This document shows positions 7,852 through 16,526 of a DNA stretch of 64,000 nt, piece after piece; positions within the stretch are counted from its first letter, which is position 1; every line of letters starts with the position of its first letter. The position numbers were made by a program, and so were the translations under genes. This stretch comes from an uncultured SAR116 cluster alpha proteobacterium (GTDB lineage: Bacteria > Pseudomonadota > Alphaproteobacteria > Puniceispirillales > Marisalimonadaceae): positions 53,708 through 117,707 of the forward strand of contig CACMTN010000003.1 of NCBI GenBank assembly GCA_902616615.1, in the 5' to 3' direction. Below the pieces are notes generated by a model. That model searched no databases and had not been told where the DNA came from. It saw only the letters and a program-made list of their open reading frames with translations.

Positions 7852-8991
7852 TTAACCCCACGGTTTGATTACTATTTTTATTGCATCATCTATTCTTTCT
7901 CTTGCATATTTCAAAGCAGTAGGTAGTTCTAACAAATTAAAAGTATGAGTGTGTACTAGTTTTGCATTAAATCTTTTTTCTTTCATAAATTGCATAGCTC
8001 TGTGTGTAGCACTTTTACCCTCACCTCTTATTCCAAACATATAAATATTATTTATAACCATATATGGAATGTTAATTTCAACTGGTTTGTGAGGGAACGC
8101 AGCAAGGCATATTTTACCTCCTCTATTTGTCATCATAATTGCATCATTCAAAGCTTCTTTTGTTCCTGCACACTCAATGACATAATCACAACCTTTTTCT
8201 CCAACTATTTTTTTTACACTTTGAACAATTTCTTTTTCATTCTTAACATTAAGCGTAAAATCTGCACCAAGCTGTCTTCCTATTTTAAGTCTACTTTCTC
8301 TAGTTCCAATTAATATTACTGGTCCTGCACCTAGAGCTTTTGCTACTGCAACACCTAATAATCCAATTGGACCAGGGCCTATTACAACTAAACTTTCCCC
8401 AGCTACTAATCCTCCTAATTCTGTAAGACCATACATTGTAGTTCCTGCTGTAACTACTAAGGTTGCTTCTTCGTCAGACATACTATCTGGAACTTTTATA
8501 AGTGTATTTACATTATTTACAGCAAATTGTTTAAATCCACCATCTGTTGTAAAGCCGTTTGCTCTGTGACCTTTATTTACATTTCCATAGTTTAGACCAT
8601 AGTTATGGCATGAAGTATACATTCCCATCCTACATCTTTTGCATTGACCACAACCAGAATGAATTTCTACCGTCACCCTATCGCCAATATCAAATTCATC
8701 AACTGAAGGGCCTAATGCCACAACTGTACCCATGTACTCGTGTCCAGGAGTGAAGTTTTTATTAAATGGTAATCCACCTTCTATTAGTGCTGGCGGTCCA
8801 TGACTTATCACATCAAGATCTGTTGCACAAATAGCTACTGCGTCAATCTTGACTAGAACTTCTGCTTTACCTGGCATAACGATAGGCTTGTCGATTAACA
8901 TCAGCTGGTCTGGATTTCCTAAGACCCATGCTTTCATTTTTTCTGGTAAAGGAAACTTATCTGAGGTTTTTCCATTAAATCTAACTGTCAT
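7852..8991 (-). CDS. Zinc-dependent MDR alcohol dehydrogenase
   Basis: The 379-residue protein has a catalytic zinc site (ICATDLD and GHEYMG), a structural zinc lobe CGQCKRCRMGMYTSC near residue 115, and the nucleotide-binding motif GPGPIGLLGVAVAKALGA near residue 205. This is the medium-chain dehydrogenase/reductase fold; relatives include sorbitol, threonine and glutathione-independent formaldehyde dehydrogenases. The substrate is not deducible. The gene reads in the same direction as the 107-residue gene below it, 37 bases away, so the two may form an operon. Confidence 0.88.
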   Translation of the reverse strand: MTVRFNGKTSDKFPLPEKMKAWVLGNPDQLMLIDKPIVMPGKAEVLVKIDAVAICATDLDVISHGPPALIEGGLPFNKNFTPGHEYMGTVVALGPSVDEFDIGDRVTVEIHSGCGQCKRCRMGMYTSCHNYGLNYGNVNKGHRANGFTTDGGFKQFAVNNVNTLIKVPDSMSDEEATLVVTAGTTMYGLTELGGLVAGESLVVIGPGPIGLLGVAVAKALGAGPVILIGTRESRLKIGRQLGADFTLNVKNEKEIVQSVKKIVGEKGCDYVIECAGTKEALNDAIMMTNRGGKICLAAFPHKPVEINIPYMVINNIYMFGIRGEGKSATHRAMQFMKEKRFNAKLVHTHTFNLLELPTALKYARERIDDAIKIVIKPWG

Positions 8992-9055
8992 AATAAATCC
9001 TTAATAAAATTCAATGAATCCATTTAATGTGTGATTTGTCAAATAAGATTAAATA

Positions 9056-9928
9056 TCAAATCTTATCTTTTAATTTATATTCCCGCCATGTTGTAAATAA
9101 TCCTGAGCCTATTACTATTAGTGAGCCTACAATAATCATCAAATTTATGCTTTCAGAAAAAATTGTAACTCCAATAATTGATCCAAATACTAACTGAAGA
9201 TACGAAAATGGTTGTACAACTGAAGCTTCAGCTACTTGTAATGTTTTAACCATCATAAAATGCGAAGTTGCACTTAAAAGACACATAATAAAAAGCCACA
9301 AATAATCCTCTCTAAGAATATCATCCCATATGAAAAGACTTATAATACTCATTGTTACGGTACCACCAATGCCTGTCCAAACGAAACTCGTTACTGAAGG
9401 ATCTGATTTTGAAACATATCGCGTCAAGATAAGATAGACTGCAAACATGATCGCACCAATGATTGCAAAAACAGATCCTTCTGAAATAACATTTGTAGTT
9501 GGTCTTAAAATTATAATTACCCCTATAAATCCTATAAATATTGCTAACCATCTCCTCCACCCAAACTTTTCTCCCAGGAAAGGAACTGACAAACCGGCGA
9601 CTATCAATGGGTAACAGGCTATAATTGCATGAGTTTCAACTAGACCTAATAAAGTGAATGTGTAAACAACTAAGCAATTATTTAACGAAAGAATTACACC
9701 TCTAGAAAATTGAATGTATGGTTGATTTGTTTTTAAAATTTCTGATATTGGATTTTTAATAAACAGACATGAAATTAAAATAACTAAAGCAATAAACCAG
9801 TAACGCATTGTCACAAGTGTAAATACATTATTATTTTCAGCAAGATATCTAGAAAATCCATCCATGCTTGAAAACATAAATGTTGTAATAACCATAAGGC
9901 CTATTCCATAAAGAACATTATTTTGCAT
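9056..9928 (-). CDS. EamA/DMT-superfamily permease
   Basis: The 290-residue protein is built of ten hydrophobic spans in two related halves (EamA domains, ~8-140 and ~150-285), with the typical end-of-first-half motif RRWLAIFIGFIGVIIILRP and the second-half SVVQPFSYLQLVFGSIIG. These proteins export or import small metabolites such as amino acids or nucleosides across the inner membrane. Substrate unknown. It lies 64 bases upstream of the MDR dehydrogenase in the same direction. Confidence 0.85.
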   Translation of the reverse strand: MQNNVLYGIGLMVITTFMFSSMDGFSRYLAENNNVFTLVTMRYWFIALVILISCLFIKNPISEILKTNQPYIQFSRGVILSLNNCLVVYTFTLLGLVETHAIIACYPLIVAGLSVPFLGEKFGWRRWLAIFIGFIGVIIILRPTTNVISEGSVFAIIGAIMFAVYLILTRYVSKSDPSVTSFVWTGIGGTVTMSIISLFIWDDILREDYLWLFIMCLLSATSHFMMVKTLQVAEASVVQPFSYLQLVFGSIIGVTIFSESINLMIIVGSLIVIGSGLFTTWREYKLKDKI

Positions 9929-9986
9929 TAAAAGAACTCAATAAGAGAGATAAAGTTAGTATATATTAACAAAAAAATTTATAACA

Positions 9987-10018
9987 AGAAAAAAATAGAG
10001 ACCCAAAGGTCTCTATTT
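9987..10018 (-). terminator. Rho-independent terminator of the bactofilin-csaA-dapA-like operon
   Basis: On the minus strand, AAATAGAGACC and GGTCTCTATTT form an 11-bp perfect stem with a four-base loop, followed by TTTTTTCTT. It sits about 60 bases after the stop of the DapA-like gene and separates it from the EamA gene. Confidence 0.85.
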
Positions 10019-10080
10019 CAATAAGGAGGAATATATAATAATTACTTAGTAATATTTAAAACGACGCATAAAAAAAATGT

Positions 10081-11004
10081 TTAGTTATTATTTAAGGATT
10101 TTTGCAGATTTAAGATGTTTTTTATATGTAAGTTAGCTTCTTCAATTTGAAATTGATCAAAGTCTTTAATAGGTTCTCTACAATAATTTGTGTTAAAAAT
10201 TCCTTCATTTACACGCAACATTTTTGAAAATTTGATAGATATATCTATATGCTGATGTGTAAAAGATAAAATTGGTAAAATTTGAGAAAATAATCTTCTC
10301 GAATCCTCTTTTTTATTTTCTAAATATAAATCATAGATTTTGTTATAGATTAGCTCCATAGTTGAAGGAATAAGAGCATGCACCCCTCTATTTAAGGCTT
10401 CGATCATCCCCATAATTGCCCATCCACCGCTCAGATGTAATCGGTGATTAGTTATATCTAAAACTCTTGTATATTTTGGACCTGAATTAAGGACCTCAAT
10501 TTTCAAACTTTTAAATTTATCAACTTTTTTATGTAATAAAATTATATCTTCATCACTCATTCCATAATCAGTCCATGATAAATCTTGTATCATAAGATTG
10601 TCAGGACCAACTTGAGCAATTTCATTAAAACATTGTGCCAATTCGCTGCCAAAAATATTTTCAGGCGCTTGACATAATATCCAATCAGCACCCAATTCCT
10701 TTGCATTTTTTGACAAAGAAATTCTTTCCATCTGATTTTTAGCAGTGCAACTTACAATGATTGGAATTCTATTTTTATTGTAAGTTACACACTCATTCAA
10801 TAAAATATTTTTTTCATCAAAACTGAGACTTGAATTCTCCCCAGCGACTGCACCAACAAGCATACCAGCACATCCAGTTGCAATAGTATGGTCAATTAAT
10901 TTTCTTAAACACGGTATGTCAATTTTATTTTTTTCATTAAATGGTGTGTGCAAACTGGGTATGATACCCTGCAAATATGGAATATCTTTTGATAATTCAG
11001 CCAA
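10081..11004 (-). CDS. DHDPS/NAL (DapA) superfamily aldolase-like protein, atypical active site
   Basis: The 307-residue TIM-barrel protein has the family's N-terminal GIIPSLHTPFNEKNKID, the G-AGE-like motif GAVAGENSSLS near residue 46, and a lysine in SLKIEV near residue 169 at the Schiff-base position. The usual YNxP tyrosine motif is replaced by QDLSWTDYGMS near 137, so it is probably not a true dihydrodipicolinate synthase but a lyase or aldolase of unknown specificity. It overlaps csaA by eight bases and ends before a strong terminator, so it is the last gene of a three-gene operon. Confidence 0.8.
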   Translation of the reverse strand: MAELSKDIPYLQGIIPSLHTPFNEKNKIDIPCLRKLIDHTIATGCAGMLVGAVAGENSSLSFDEKNILLNECVTYNKNRIPIIVSCTAKNQMERISLSKNAKELGADWILCQAPENIFGSELAQCFNEIAQVGPDNLMIQDLSWTDYGMSDEDIILLHKKVDKFKSLKIEVLNSGPKYTRVLDITNHRLHLSGGWAIMGMIEALNRGVHALIPSTMELIYNKIYDLYLENKKEDSRRLFSQILPILSFTHQHIDISIKFSKMLRVNEGIFNTNYCREPIKDFDQFQIEEANLHIKNILNLQKSLNNN

Positions 11005-11344
11005 TTAATGTACCGTTTTCAAGTTTGACATCAGGACTTAATAAATGAACATCATTACCAGAGATTGCACCAAGTACAAGAACTTCAGAGGTAAAACCTG
11101 CAATTTTTTTTGAAGGTAAGTTGCAGACCGCTACCACCTGTCTATCAATTAATTCTTCTAACGAATAATTAGTAATTTGAGCCGATGTTTGTTTTATACC
11201 AATAGCTTTACCAAAATCAATTTTTAAAATATATGCTGGTTTTATTGCTTTTGTGTTGTTTGAGGCATCTAAAATAGTTCCTAAAACAATACTCAATTTC
11301 GTAAAATCATCTATAGAAATTTGTTCTTTATTTAATAAGTCCAT
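10997..11344 (-). CDS. csaA: CsaA-type tRNA-binding domain protein
   Basis: The 115-residue protein is a stand-alone OB-fold tRNA-binding domain: SIDDFTKLSIVLGTILDAS, KPAYILKIDFGKAIGIKQTSAQIT, LIDRQVVAVCNLPSKKIAGF and a C-terminal LLSPD. These match CsaA, described as an export-related chaperone and tRNA-binding dimer. Its ATG overlaps the bactofilin stop in the arrangement TAATG, and its end overlaps the DapA-like gene, implying translational coupling across all three genes. Confidence 0.88.
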   Translation of the reverse strand: MDLLNKEQISIDDFTKLSIVLGTILDASNNTKAIKPAYILKIDFGKAIGIKQTSAQITNYSLEELIDRQVVAVCNLPSKKIAGFTSEVLVLGAISGNDVHLLSPDVKLENGTLIG

Positions 11345-11697
11345 TATTTTAACTTTTTGTTTAACTCAACTAAGTTATTCAATTTAGACATATTTTGTAC
11401 CATTTGAGATTTTAATATTCCACCCGAGTCTATAATAATATTTCTATAACAAACATCGCCATCTATTATCCCTGTTGCTTTTAAATGTAAAGTTTCGGTT
11501 TCAATATCAGCATTAATTACACCCTCAACAAAAATTTTTTCAGCAGATACTGCTCCATTAAATACACCAGTTTTTTTTATAAATAAGTTTTTTACGAATA
11601 AAGTTCCGTCAAATCTACCCAAAAGCTCAATATCTTCTGATCCAGAATAAGATCCTTTAAATGACGAGTTTTTTGATATTTTAATTAATTTATTCAA
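11344..11697 (-). CDS. Bactofilin (polymer-forming cytoskeletal protein)
   Basis: The 117-residue protein is almost entirely a short right-handed beta-helix of repeated strands (KGSYSGSEDIELLGRFDG, FNGAVSAEKIFVEGVINAD, HLKATGIIDGDVCYRNI) with a short basic tail, the layout of bactofilins. These polymerise without nucleotide near the membrane and help position cell-wall or polarity factors. It is first in an operon with csaA and the DapA-like gene, which is an unusual company for a bactofilin; a peptidase gene of the M23 type, a common partner, is absent here. Confidence 0.85.
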   Translation of the reverse strand: MNKLIKISKNSSFKGSYSGSEDIELLGRFDGTLFVKNLFIKKTGVFNGAVSAEKIFVEGVINADIETETLHLKATGIIDGDVCYRNIIIDSGGILKSQMVQNMSKLNNLVELNKKLK

Positions 11698-11761
11698 TCT
11701 AATTTTCCAATTAACTGATTTTGGAGATAATTTTGAAATAAATCAATAGAAATTGATTTTT

Positions 11762-12121
11762 CTATTCATTGTTTCCAATACATTTTAAAATTATATTTTT
11801 AGTAAAAATTTCATTATAGTTATTATTAATTGATCTTAAATTAGCATTGAATGCTAATGATTTGTCTTTAATTATAAACACATAATTTAATATTGGATTT
11901 TCATTAGTTGATATCTCGCTGATGGCCATTAAAGCTATTTTTGAATTCTCTACAATTTTATATTCTACTGGCTCGCCCTTTTGATCTTCGTATTTTACTG
12001 ATTCACCTTTTACAGTCATTTTAGACAAATGGCCATGTTTTTTGTCTATGCATGAGTATTCAAGAGCATGACTTATAGATGAGAAATATAGTAAAAAAAG
12101 TATAGAATAAAAAAATTTCAT
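11762..12121 (-). CDS. Small exported protein of unknown function
   Basis: The protein starts with a clear signal peptide (MKFFYSILFLLYFSSISHA) if the second ATG at 12121 is used; that ATG is preceded by GGAAAG. The remaining ~100 residues form a small beta-rich domain with two cysteines (SCIDKK and LKCIGN near the ends) that could form a disulfide. No family recognised. It is 64 bases upstream of the bactofilin gene on the same strand. Confidence 0.65.
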   Translation of the reverse strand: MKFFYSILFLLYFSSISHALEYSCIDKKHGHLSKMTVKGESVKYEDQKGEPVEYKIVENSKIALMAISEISTNENPILNYVFIIKDKSLAFNANLRSINNNYNEIFTKNIILKCIGNNE

Positions 12122-12220
12122 CAAACTTTCCATATTGAAACTAAATTAGTACAAAATATTTAAAATTGTAGAAAAAAATCTTATAATATTTTTAAATAAA
12201 CTTACGAAAAAATAAAAAAA

Positions 12221-12358
12221 ATGAATAGTAAAAATTTATCATTATTTATCTTTTGGGGTATAGCTTTTATTGTAATTACCTGGTTGCTGCCTTTTTTAGC
12301 AAGAGATACTCAAATTTTTAATAGCCTTTTGTCATATTGTATATCAATTATAAAATGA
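12221..12358 (+). CDS. Small membrane protein (45 aa), below ORF-track cutoff
   Basis: An ATG at 12221 opens 45 codons to TGA at 12358. The peptide is one long hydrophobic span (beginning SLFIFWGIAFIVITWLLPF) with a short polar connection and a second weakly hydrophobic end. It lies upstream of the SCO gene in the same direction, 55 bases away, and downstream of a divergent secreted protein. No clear ribosome site is visible, so the call rests on composition and position. Confidence 0.4.
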   Translation: MNSKNLSLFIFWGIAFIVITWLLPFLARDTQIFNSLLSYCISIIK

Positions 12359-12413
12359 CAAACTTTTAAAAAAATGTATTAAAGTGTGACCTAAAATTAC
12401 AAACTGATTTATA

Positions 12414-13022
12414 ATGGATTTTGCAAGAAAAAAATTAATCTTACTTTCATCAATAATAATTTCTTTCATTATTATTTTGATTTTAACTTTTCTTTTTGCA
12501 GAATATCTATCACGCAAACATGCTCCACAAAAAATATCAGAGATAATCGATAAAGTTCATTTAATTGATCATCATGGAAAACCTTTTAAGAAAAGCGCTC
12601 TAAAAAATAAACCCTCATTGTTATTTTTTGGGTTCACAAATTGTCCAGAAATTTGCCCTACGACACTAGCTGATTTATCAGAAATTATTAGCGAAGTAAC
12701 ATTAAGCGATGATGAAATAAATATAATTTTTGTTACCTTAGACCCCAAAAGAGATAATAAACAACATCTCAAAGATTATATCCAATATTTTGATGGAAAT
12801 ATTATTGGTGTAACAGGCGATAAAATTGAGATTAAAAAATTTGCAGAAAATTGGGGAGTTTTTTATGAAACTGTCAAAACTTCAAATAATAATTATACCT
12901 TAAACCATACTGCAACTGTATTCATGATTGATGAATTAGGAAATTTTAGAGGAACAATATCCTGGGGTGAAAATGAAACTTCTATAATTCAAAAAATTAA
13001 TAAGTTAAGAAAACTTAATTAA
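12414..13022 (+). CDS. SCO1/SenC family copper-binding thioredoxin-fold protein
   Basis: The 202-residue protein has an N-terminal membrane anchor (residues ~8-30), then a thioredoxin-like domain with the metal/redox motif GFTNCPEICPTTL near residue 77 and the third ligand histidine in LNHTATVFMID near residue 163. SCO proteins deliver copper to the CuA site of cytochrome c oxidase from the periplasmic side of the inner membrane. It is convergent with modA, overlapping it by eight bases. Confidence 0.9.
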   Translation: MDFARKKLILLSSIIISFIIILILTFLFAEYLSRKHAPQKISEIIDKVHLIDHHGKPFKKSALKNKPSLLFFGFTNCPEICPTTLADLSEIISEVTLSDDEINIIFVTLDPKRDNKQHLKDYIQYFDGNIIGVTGDKIEIKKFAENWGVFYETVKTSNNNYTLNHTATVFMIDELGNFRGTISWGENETSIIQKINKLRKLN

Positions 13023-13794
13023 CAATATATCCTAAACTAATTAGTTTATTCTTCACTCTATCTGATGATAAAAATTTTAAAAATAATCTGGCCTTTGATT
13101 TTTTCTTTCCATTTTTTAGTAAAATAGCGTCTTGTTTTATAGGAGTATATAAATTCTGAGGAATATCCCAAACTTTACCTTTTTTATTTTTAATAATAAA
13201 ATCAGATTTGGCTATAAAACCTATATCTAAATTCCCATAATAATTCATTAGAAAAACTTGATTAACATTTTTACTTAAAACAAGTTTTTTTTCTAATACA
13301 TTAAAAATTTTGAGAGATTTTAATACTTCCTTAGCGGCCATGCCATAGGGTACATATTTTGGATTTCCTAAACCAATATATTTAATTTTTTGCGATAAAA
13401 TTATATTTGGAAATGTAAAATCAAAGAGGTCCTTATTTGCGCTAAACAAGAGTAATTTTCCAATTGCGTAAGTAAATCTTGTTCCTTTAATTCCTTTGGA
13501 AGTATTCTCAAGTTTTTTTGGAAGTTCTTGATCAGCTGATAGAAAAATATCTAAAGGAGCCCCATTTATGATCTGAGCGTATAAACTTCCACTAGAACCA
13601 CTTGAAAGAAAAACCTTACTATTATTTTTATTTTCAAAGGTTTTTTTTATAAAATTAATAGGTATTAAAAAGTTTGAAGCAACACCTACATGGATTTCTG
13701 TTGCAATCAGATTTTTATAAGGAAAAATCACCAAAAAAATCGAAATATATAATACAGTTATAAGTATTTTTATTTTTTTAATTAAGAAACACAT
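13015..13794 (-). CDS. modA: Molybdate-type ABC transporter substrate-binding protein
   Basis: The 259-residue protein has a signal peptide (residues 1-32) and the ModA fold: IHVGVASNFLIPINFIKK, FLSSGSSGSLYAQIINGAPLDIFLSAD with the oxyanion-binding serines, then GNPKYVPYGMAAKEVLK. It would bind molybdate or tungstate in the periplasm. modB and modC are not next to it, so it must use a transporter encoded elsewhere. It follows a small membrane protein by four bases and a MOSC gene, forming a molybdenum-linked operon. Confidence 0.85.
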   Translation of the reverse strand: MCFLIKKIKILITVLYISIFLVIFPYKNLIATEIHVGVASNFLIPINFIKKTFENKNNSKVFLSSGSSGSLYAQIINGAPLDIFLSADQELPKKLENTSKGIKGTRFTYAIGKLLLFSANKDLFDFTFPNIILSQKIKYIGLGNPKYVPYGMAAKEVLKSLKIFNVLEKKLVLSKNVNQVFLMNYYGNLDIGFIAKSDFIIKNKKGKVWDIPQNLYTPIKQDAILLKNGKKKSKARLFLKFLSSDRVKNKLISLGYIVN

Positions 13795-13798
13795 TAAG

Positions 13799-14014
13799 TT
13801 AATTAAATAGTGAGGTTACATAATAAATCAAAAATATAAATATTGATAATGACAAAATAAAAATTACTAAAATTGTTTGTACATAATCTTTAATTAATAC
13901 TGTAATTAATTGTTTTGTTTCTTTGAATCCATAGAAAAGCAAACAAAACACAAGCGAAAAAGGAAAGGTTAAAAAAAATACCGTAGAATAGAACCAAAAT
14001 TTAAAGAAACCCAT
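13799..14014 (-). CDS. Small two-span membrane protein between MOSC and ModA
   Basis: The 71-residue frame has two hydrophobic spans (the first ending LVFCLLFYGF, the second from IKDYVQTILVIFILSLSIF) joined by a loop with KETKQLITVL. The annotated ATG lacks a ribosome site; a GGAG at 14057-14060 lies six bases before an in-frame ATC at 14050, which would add twelve residues (SSIQEKNKFKE...). A non-standard start is therefore possible. Function unknown; gene order suggests a link with molybdenum handling. Confidence 0.65.
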   Translation of the reverse strand: MGFFKFWFYSTVFFLTFPFSLVFCLLFYGFKETKQLITVLIKDYVQTILVIFILSLSIFIFLIYYVTSLFN

Positions 14015-14071
14015 TTCTTTAAATTTATTCTTCTCTTGAATGGAACTGATTGTATGCTCCTTAAAAAAAAT

Positions 14072-14851
14072 TTAATTTAAATGTAACTCATCATTAACTG
14101 AAATAGTTCCAGTTTTTTTTACCTTTGCATAAACTCCCAAATCTAAATGACCAAAATAAGAATTAATTTCATTGGGTATATTGATGTCTCTAATAGCATT
14201 TTCAGGATTTACATTTGTTGCTGCACATCTTTGAGTTCTTTTAAAAACTTCTAAAATACTTTCGCCAATTTTAATTTTCTTACCAACCCAATCAAATTCC
14301 TTCCAGGGATCAATATCATCAATCAATAAATTTGCTCTAAATCTAGATATGGCAATTTTTTTTCCTATTTTTTTTTCAAAATCAACAATTGTGTTTAGAT
14401 TAATTATAGAAATGGCCTTTTCTGGAAGATCGGAAAAGGAATGTTTAAGGTTTTTAGTGTTTTCGTTTTTTCTTCCCTTGACTAACTTTGGTTTATTATT
14501 GTCACCTAAATTTAAGAATTTTTGAAAAAAAACTTCAACCTTGTTAATGTTTGATTCATTGACAAGTATTTCGTCTAAAACTATTTTTTTATCAACTTTA
14601 ATAATTAATCTTTTTGATTTGCTAATAAACTTTGTATTTAATTTAGCTAATTTATCTTCTTTAACTAGAGCTAAAAAATTAGTTTTTCTTAAATAGACTG
14701 GATTAATTTCATCAAACGCTACATGCGATCTAGCAAATGCATACTCACGGTCTCCAGGCAAAACTTGATTTTCTTCTAATAAAATTTCGTTTAAATTTTC
14801 GCCAGAGAGACCTTTTATTGGATATCTAAAAATTTTTTTGAGTATGGACAT
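14072..14851 (-). CDS. MOSC domain protein
   Basis: The 259-residue protein has a MOSC N-terminal beta-barrel (KIFRYPIKGLSGENL, LPGDREYAFAR) and a MOSC core with the conserved cysteine in RTQRCAATNVNPE near residue 218 and a C-terminal LGVYAKVKKTGTISVND. MOSC proteins bind the molybdenum cofactor or transfer sulfur to it; this layout is like YcbX/mARC-type proteins that reduce N-hydroxylated compounds, minus any ferredoxin domain. It heads the operon leading to the small membrane protein and ModA. Confidence 0.85.
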   Translation of the reverse strand: MSILKKIFRYPIKGLSGENLNEILLEENQVLPGDREYAFARSHVAFDEINPVYLRKTNFLALVKEDKLAKLNTKFISKSKRLIIKVDKKIVLDEILVNESNINKVEVFFQKFLNLGDNNKPKLVKGRKNENTKNLKHSFSDLPEKAISIINLNTIVDFEKKIGKKIAISRFRANLLIDDIDPWKEFDWVGKKIKIGESILEVFKRTQRCAATNVNPENAIRDINIPNEINSYFGHLDLGVYAKVKKTGTISVNDELHLN

Positions 14852-14954
14852 ATAAAAGTTTTTAAAATTAATCTAAACAAATTACCAAATTATAATTGTG
14901 TTTAATGGTTCATCAAATCCAGATTTTAATTCACAATTCAACATTTTCATATAA

Positions 14955-15377
14955 CTATGATGCTGTTTCAAATAAAACCTCAGGGTTAGACATTGTTTTA
15001 ATTTCAAGAACATTTCCATTTGGATCTTCTAAAAAAAAAGTTTCTTGTTCAAACTTAGAACCTATAAACCTTCTATAAGGTTTATCAAAATAATCCATAT
15101 CACTTGCTTCTATTCTTTTTTTTACCTCTTCAAAATCATTTTCTTCAAGATGCACTCCAAAATGAGGTACACAAACGTCACCCATATCAACATCGTGTCT
15201 TTCTCTAAATTGTTTTGACTTTGTTTCGTGTAATGTTAATTCATTTCCCCAAAAATTAATATCAATCCAACGACCCTCTTCCTGATTTCCAGTTTGACAA
15301 CCTAATATATCACAATAAAATTTTAATGCAGTTTTAATATTTCCAGCAGGTATTGCTAGATGAAAACAGTTAGTCAT
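14955..15377 (-). CDS. VOC (glyoxalase/bleomycin-resistance) family protein
   Basis: The 140-residue protein has two beta-alpha-beta-beta-beta modules, with FHLAIPAGNIKTALKFYCDILGC at the start and FFLEDPNGNVLEIK at the end. Metal ligands can be placed at the first-strand His, the mid-protein PHFGVHLE and the last-strand Glu. Members isomerise, cleave or sequester small molecules; the substrate is unknown. It lies between pseudoazurin and MOSC genes on the same strand. Confidence 0.85.
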   Translation of the reverse strand: MTNCFHLAIPAGNIKTALKFYCDILGCQTGNQEEGRWIDINFWGNELTLHETKSKQFRERHDVDMGDVCVPHFGVHLEENDFEEVKKRIEASDMDYFDKPYRRFIGSKFEQETFFLEDPNGNVLEIKTMSNPEVLFETAS

Positions 15378-15486
15378 TATTTATCTCCTAATATAAATCT
15401 AGTTAACCAAGTTCAAACATCGCAATTACGTAAGCGATTTTTTTAGTAGATATTTATAATATTTTATAAGTATGAATAAGTCAAAA

Positions 15487-15921
15487 TTAGCTTATGGACT
15501 TCAAAAGTGTTTTTAATAATTTTTTTGATTTACCATAAACTTTTACTTTTTTAATTTTATCTAAGTTACTTTTATCATCTCCGACAATAACTATACCTAT
15601 CATTCCCATAGCTTTATGTGGAGTGCATTGATATAAATATACACCAGGTTTAGTGAATTTATAATTGGCATCTTTACTTATTTTTGATTTGAATTTAGAC
15701 ACTCCTTTTGGCATGCCAATAAATTCTACATTATGACCTTTATCTACTGACTTCCAAGTTACTTCATCATTAACTTTAATAGAAACAACTTTTTTAGCGT
15801 AAACCATTTTTTCTTTTCCAAGCTTATTTAACATATCAATGGTATGGTTTTCTGCATAAGCAAAATTTGAAACTAATAAACACATGAACACTGTTAAAAC
15901 AGAGAATTTTGGTATAAGCAT
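15487..15921 (-). CDS. Pseudoazurin-type blue copper protein
   Basis: A 23-residue signal peptide ending FAYA is followed by a cupredoxin domain. The type 1 copper ligands are visible as His in DKGHNVEFIGMPKG near residue 64 and Cys-His-Met in YQCTPHKAMGMIGIVIVGD near 107. Pseudoazurins carry single electrons in the periplasm, for instance to nitrite or nitrous oxide reductases; no such reductase is in the window, so the partner is unknown and could be an oxidase. Confidence 0.9.
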   Translation of the reverse strand: MLIPKFSVLTVFMCLLVSNFAYAENHTIDMLNKLGKEKMVYAKKVVSIKVNDEVTWKSVDKGHNVEFIGMPKGVSKFKSKISKDANYKFTKPGVYLYQCTPHKAMGMIGIVIVGDDKSNLDKIKKVKVYGKSKKLLKTLLKSIS

Positions 15922-16181
15922 TTTTTTCCTCTTAATTATTTATATACATATAATTATTTTGATTTAAATTTCAAACCCATATTATAATAATTGAAGTAGA
16001 AAATAATAATGCATAAAATTATAATATACAATTTGTGAAAAAATATAATCAAGATTAAATTCATAAAAAATAATTCAAAAAATTGTTTGTTTCTTATTAA
16101 TTGATTTTGTAAGTGAAGTAGTTTTAATAGAAAATGCTGGTTATTGGATGACAGTCGAAAAATCTTAATACGTTAATAAAA

Positions 16182-16526
16182 TTAGAACTTCATTTCAGAG
16201 AGCAGAACTGCTAGTTGTGCACCATGCATGTCTCTATCAAAAATGTCTCCTTGTATTATTTTCCTAGGAAAAGAAAATTTAATTACATTTAAATTCTCAA
16301 TCTCAAATCTCTTCAAATCTTGTTCACTAATCATAAATAAACTTGAAATTTTTGAATTTTTTAATTTATTACAAACATCTTTATATACCTTTTTATCTCC
16401 ACAAAATACATCAATAGTAATCCAAAAAGGTCCTGCATTCTTTGATCTTATTTTTTTTACTTTTTCACCTAGAGTTGACAAATTATATCTCTGAAATTTT
16501 AATTTGAAATGCATCCATTGGGTCAT
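16182..16526 (-). CDS. DUF4387 protein (AtuA partner)
   Basis: The core motif KKIRSKNAGPFWITIDVF near residue 24 and the C-terminal DRDMHGAQLAVLL are those of DUF4387, a small protein nearly always found beside or fused to AtuA-type proteins. The start is uncertain because it overlaps the AtuA gene by 44 bases; an internal ATG at 16514 and a TTG just before NLSTLGEK are alternatives. Function unknown, presumed partner subunit. Confidence 0.8.
   Translation of the reverse strand: MTQWMHFKLKFQRYNLSTLGEKVKKIRSKNAGPFWITIDVFCGDKKVYKDVCNKLKNSKISSLFMISEQDLKRFEIENLNVIKFSFPRKIIQGDIFDRDMHGAQLAVLLSEMKF

Noticed and set aside
10046-10069. Seven-codon ORF MRRFKYY on the minus strand between the DapA-like stop and the terminator
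   Set aside because: Too short to support; no usable ribosome site on that strand, probably chance.
16021-16180. Possible small RNA or gene between the pseudoazurin and DUF4387 genes
   Set aside because: No hairpin, terminator or coding pattern stood out in this AT-rich gap of about 260 bases.
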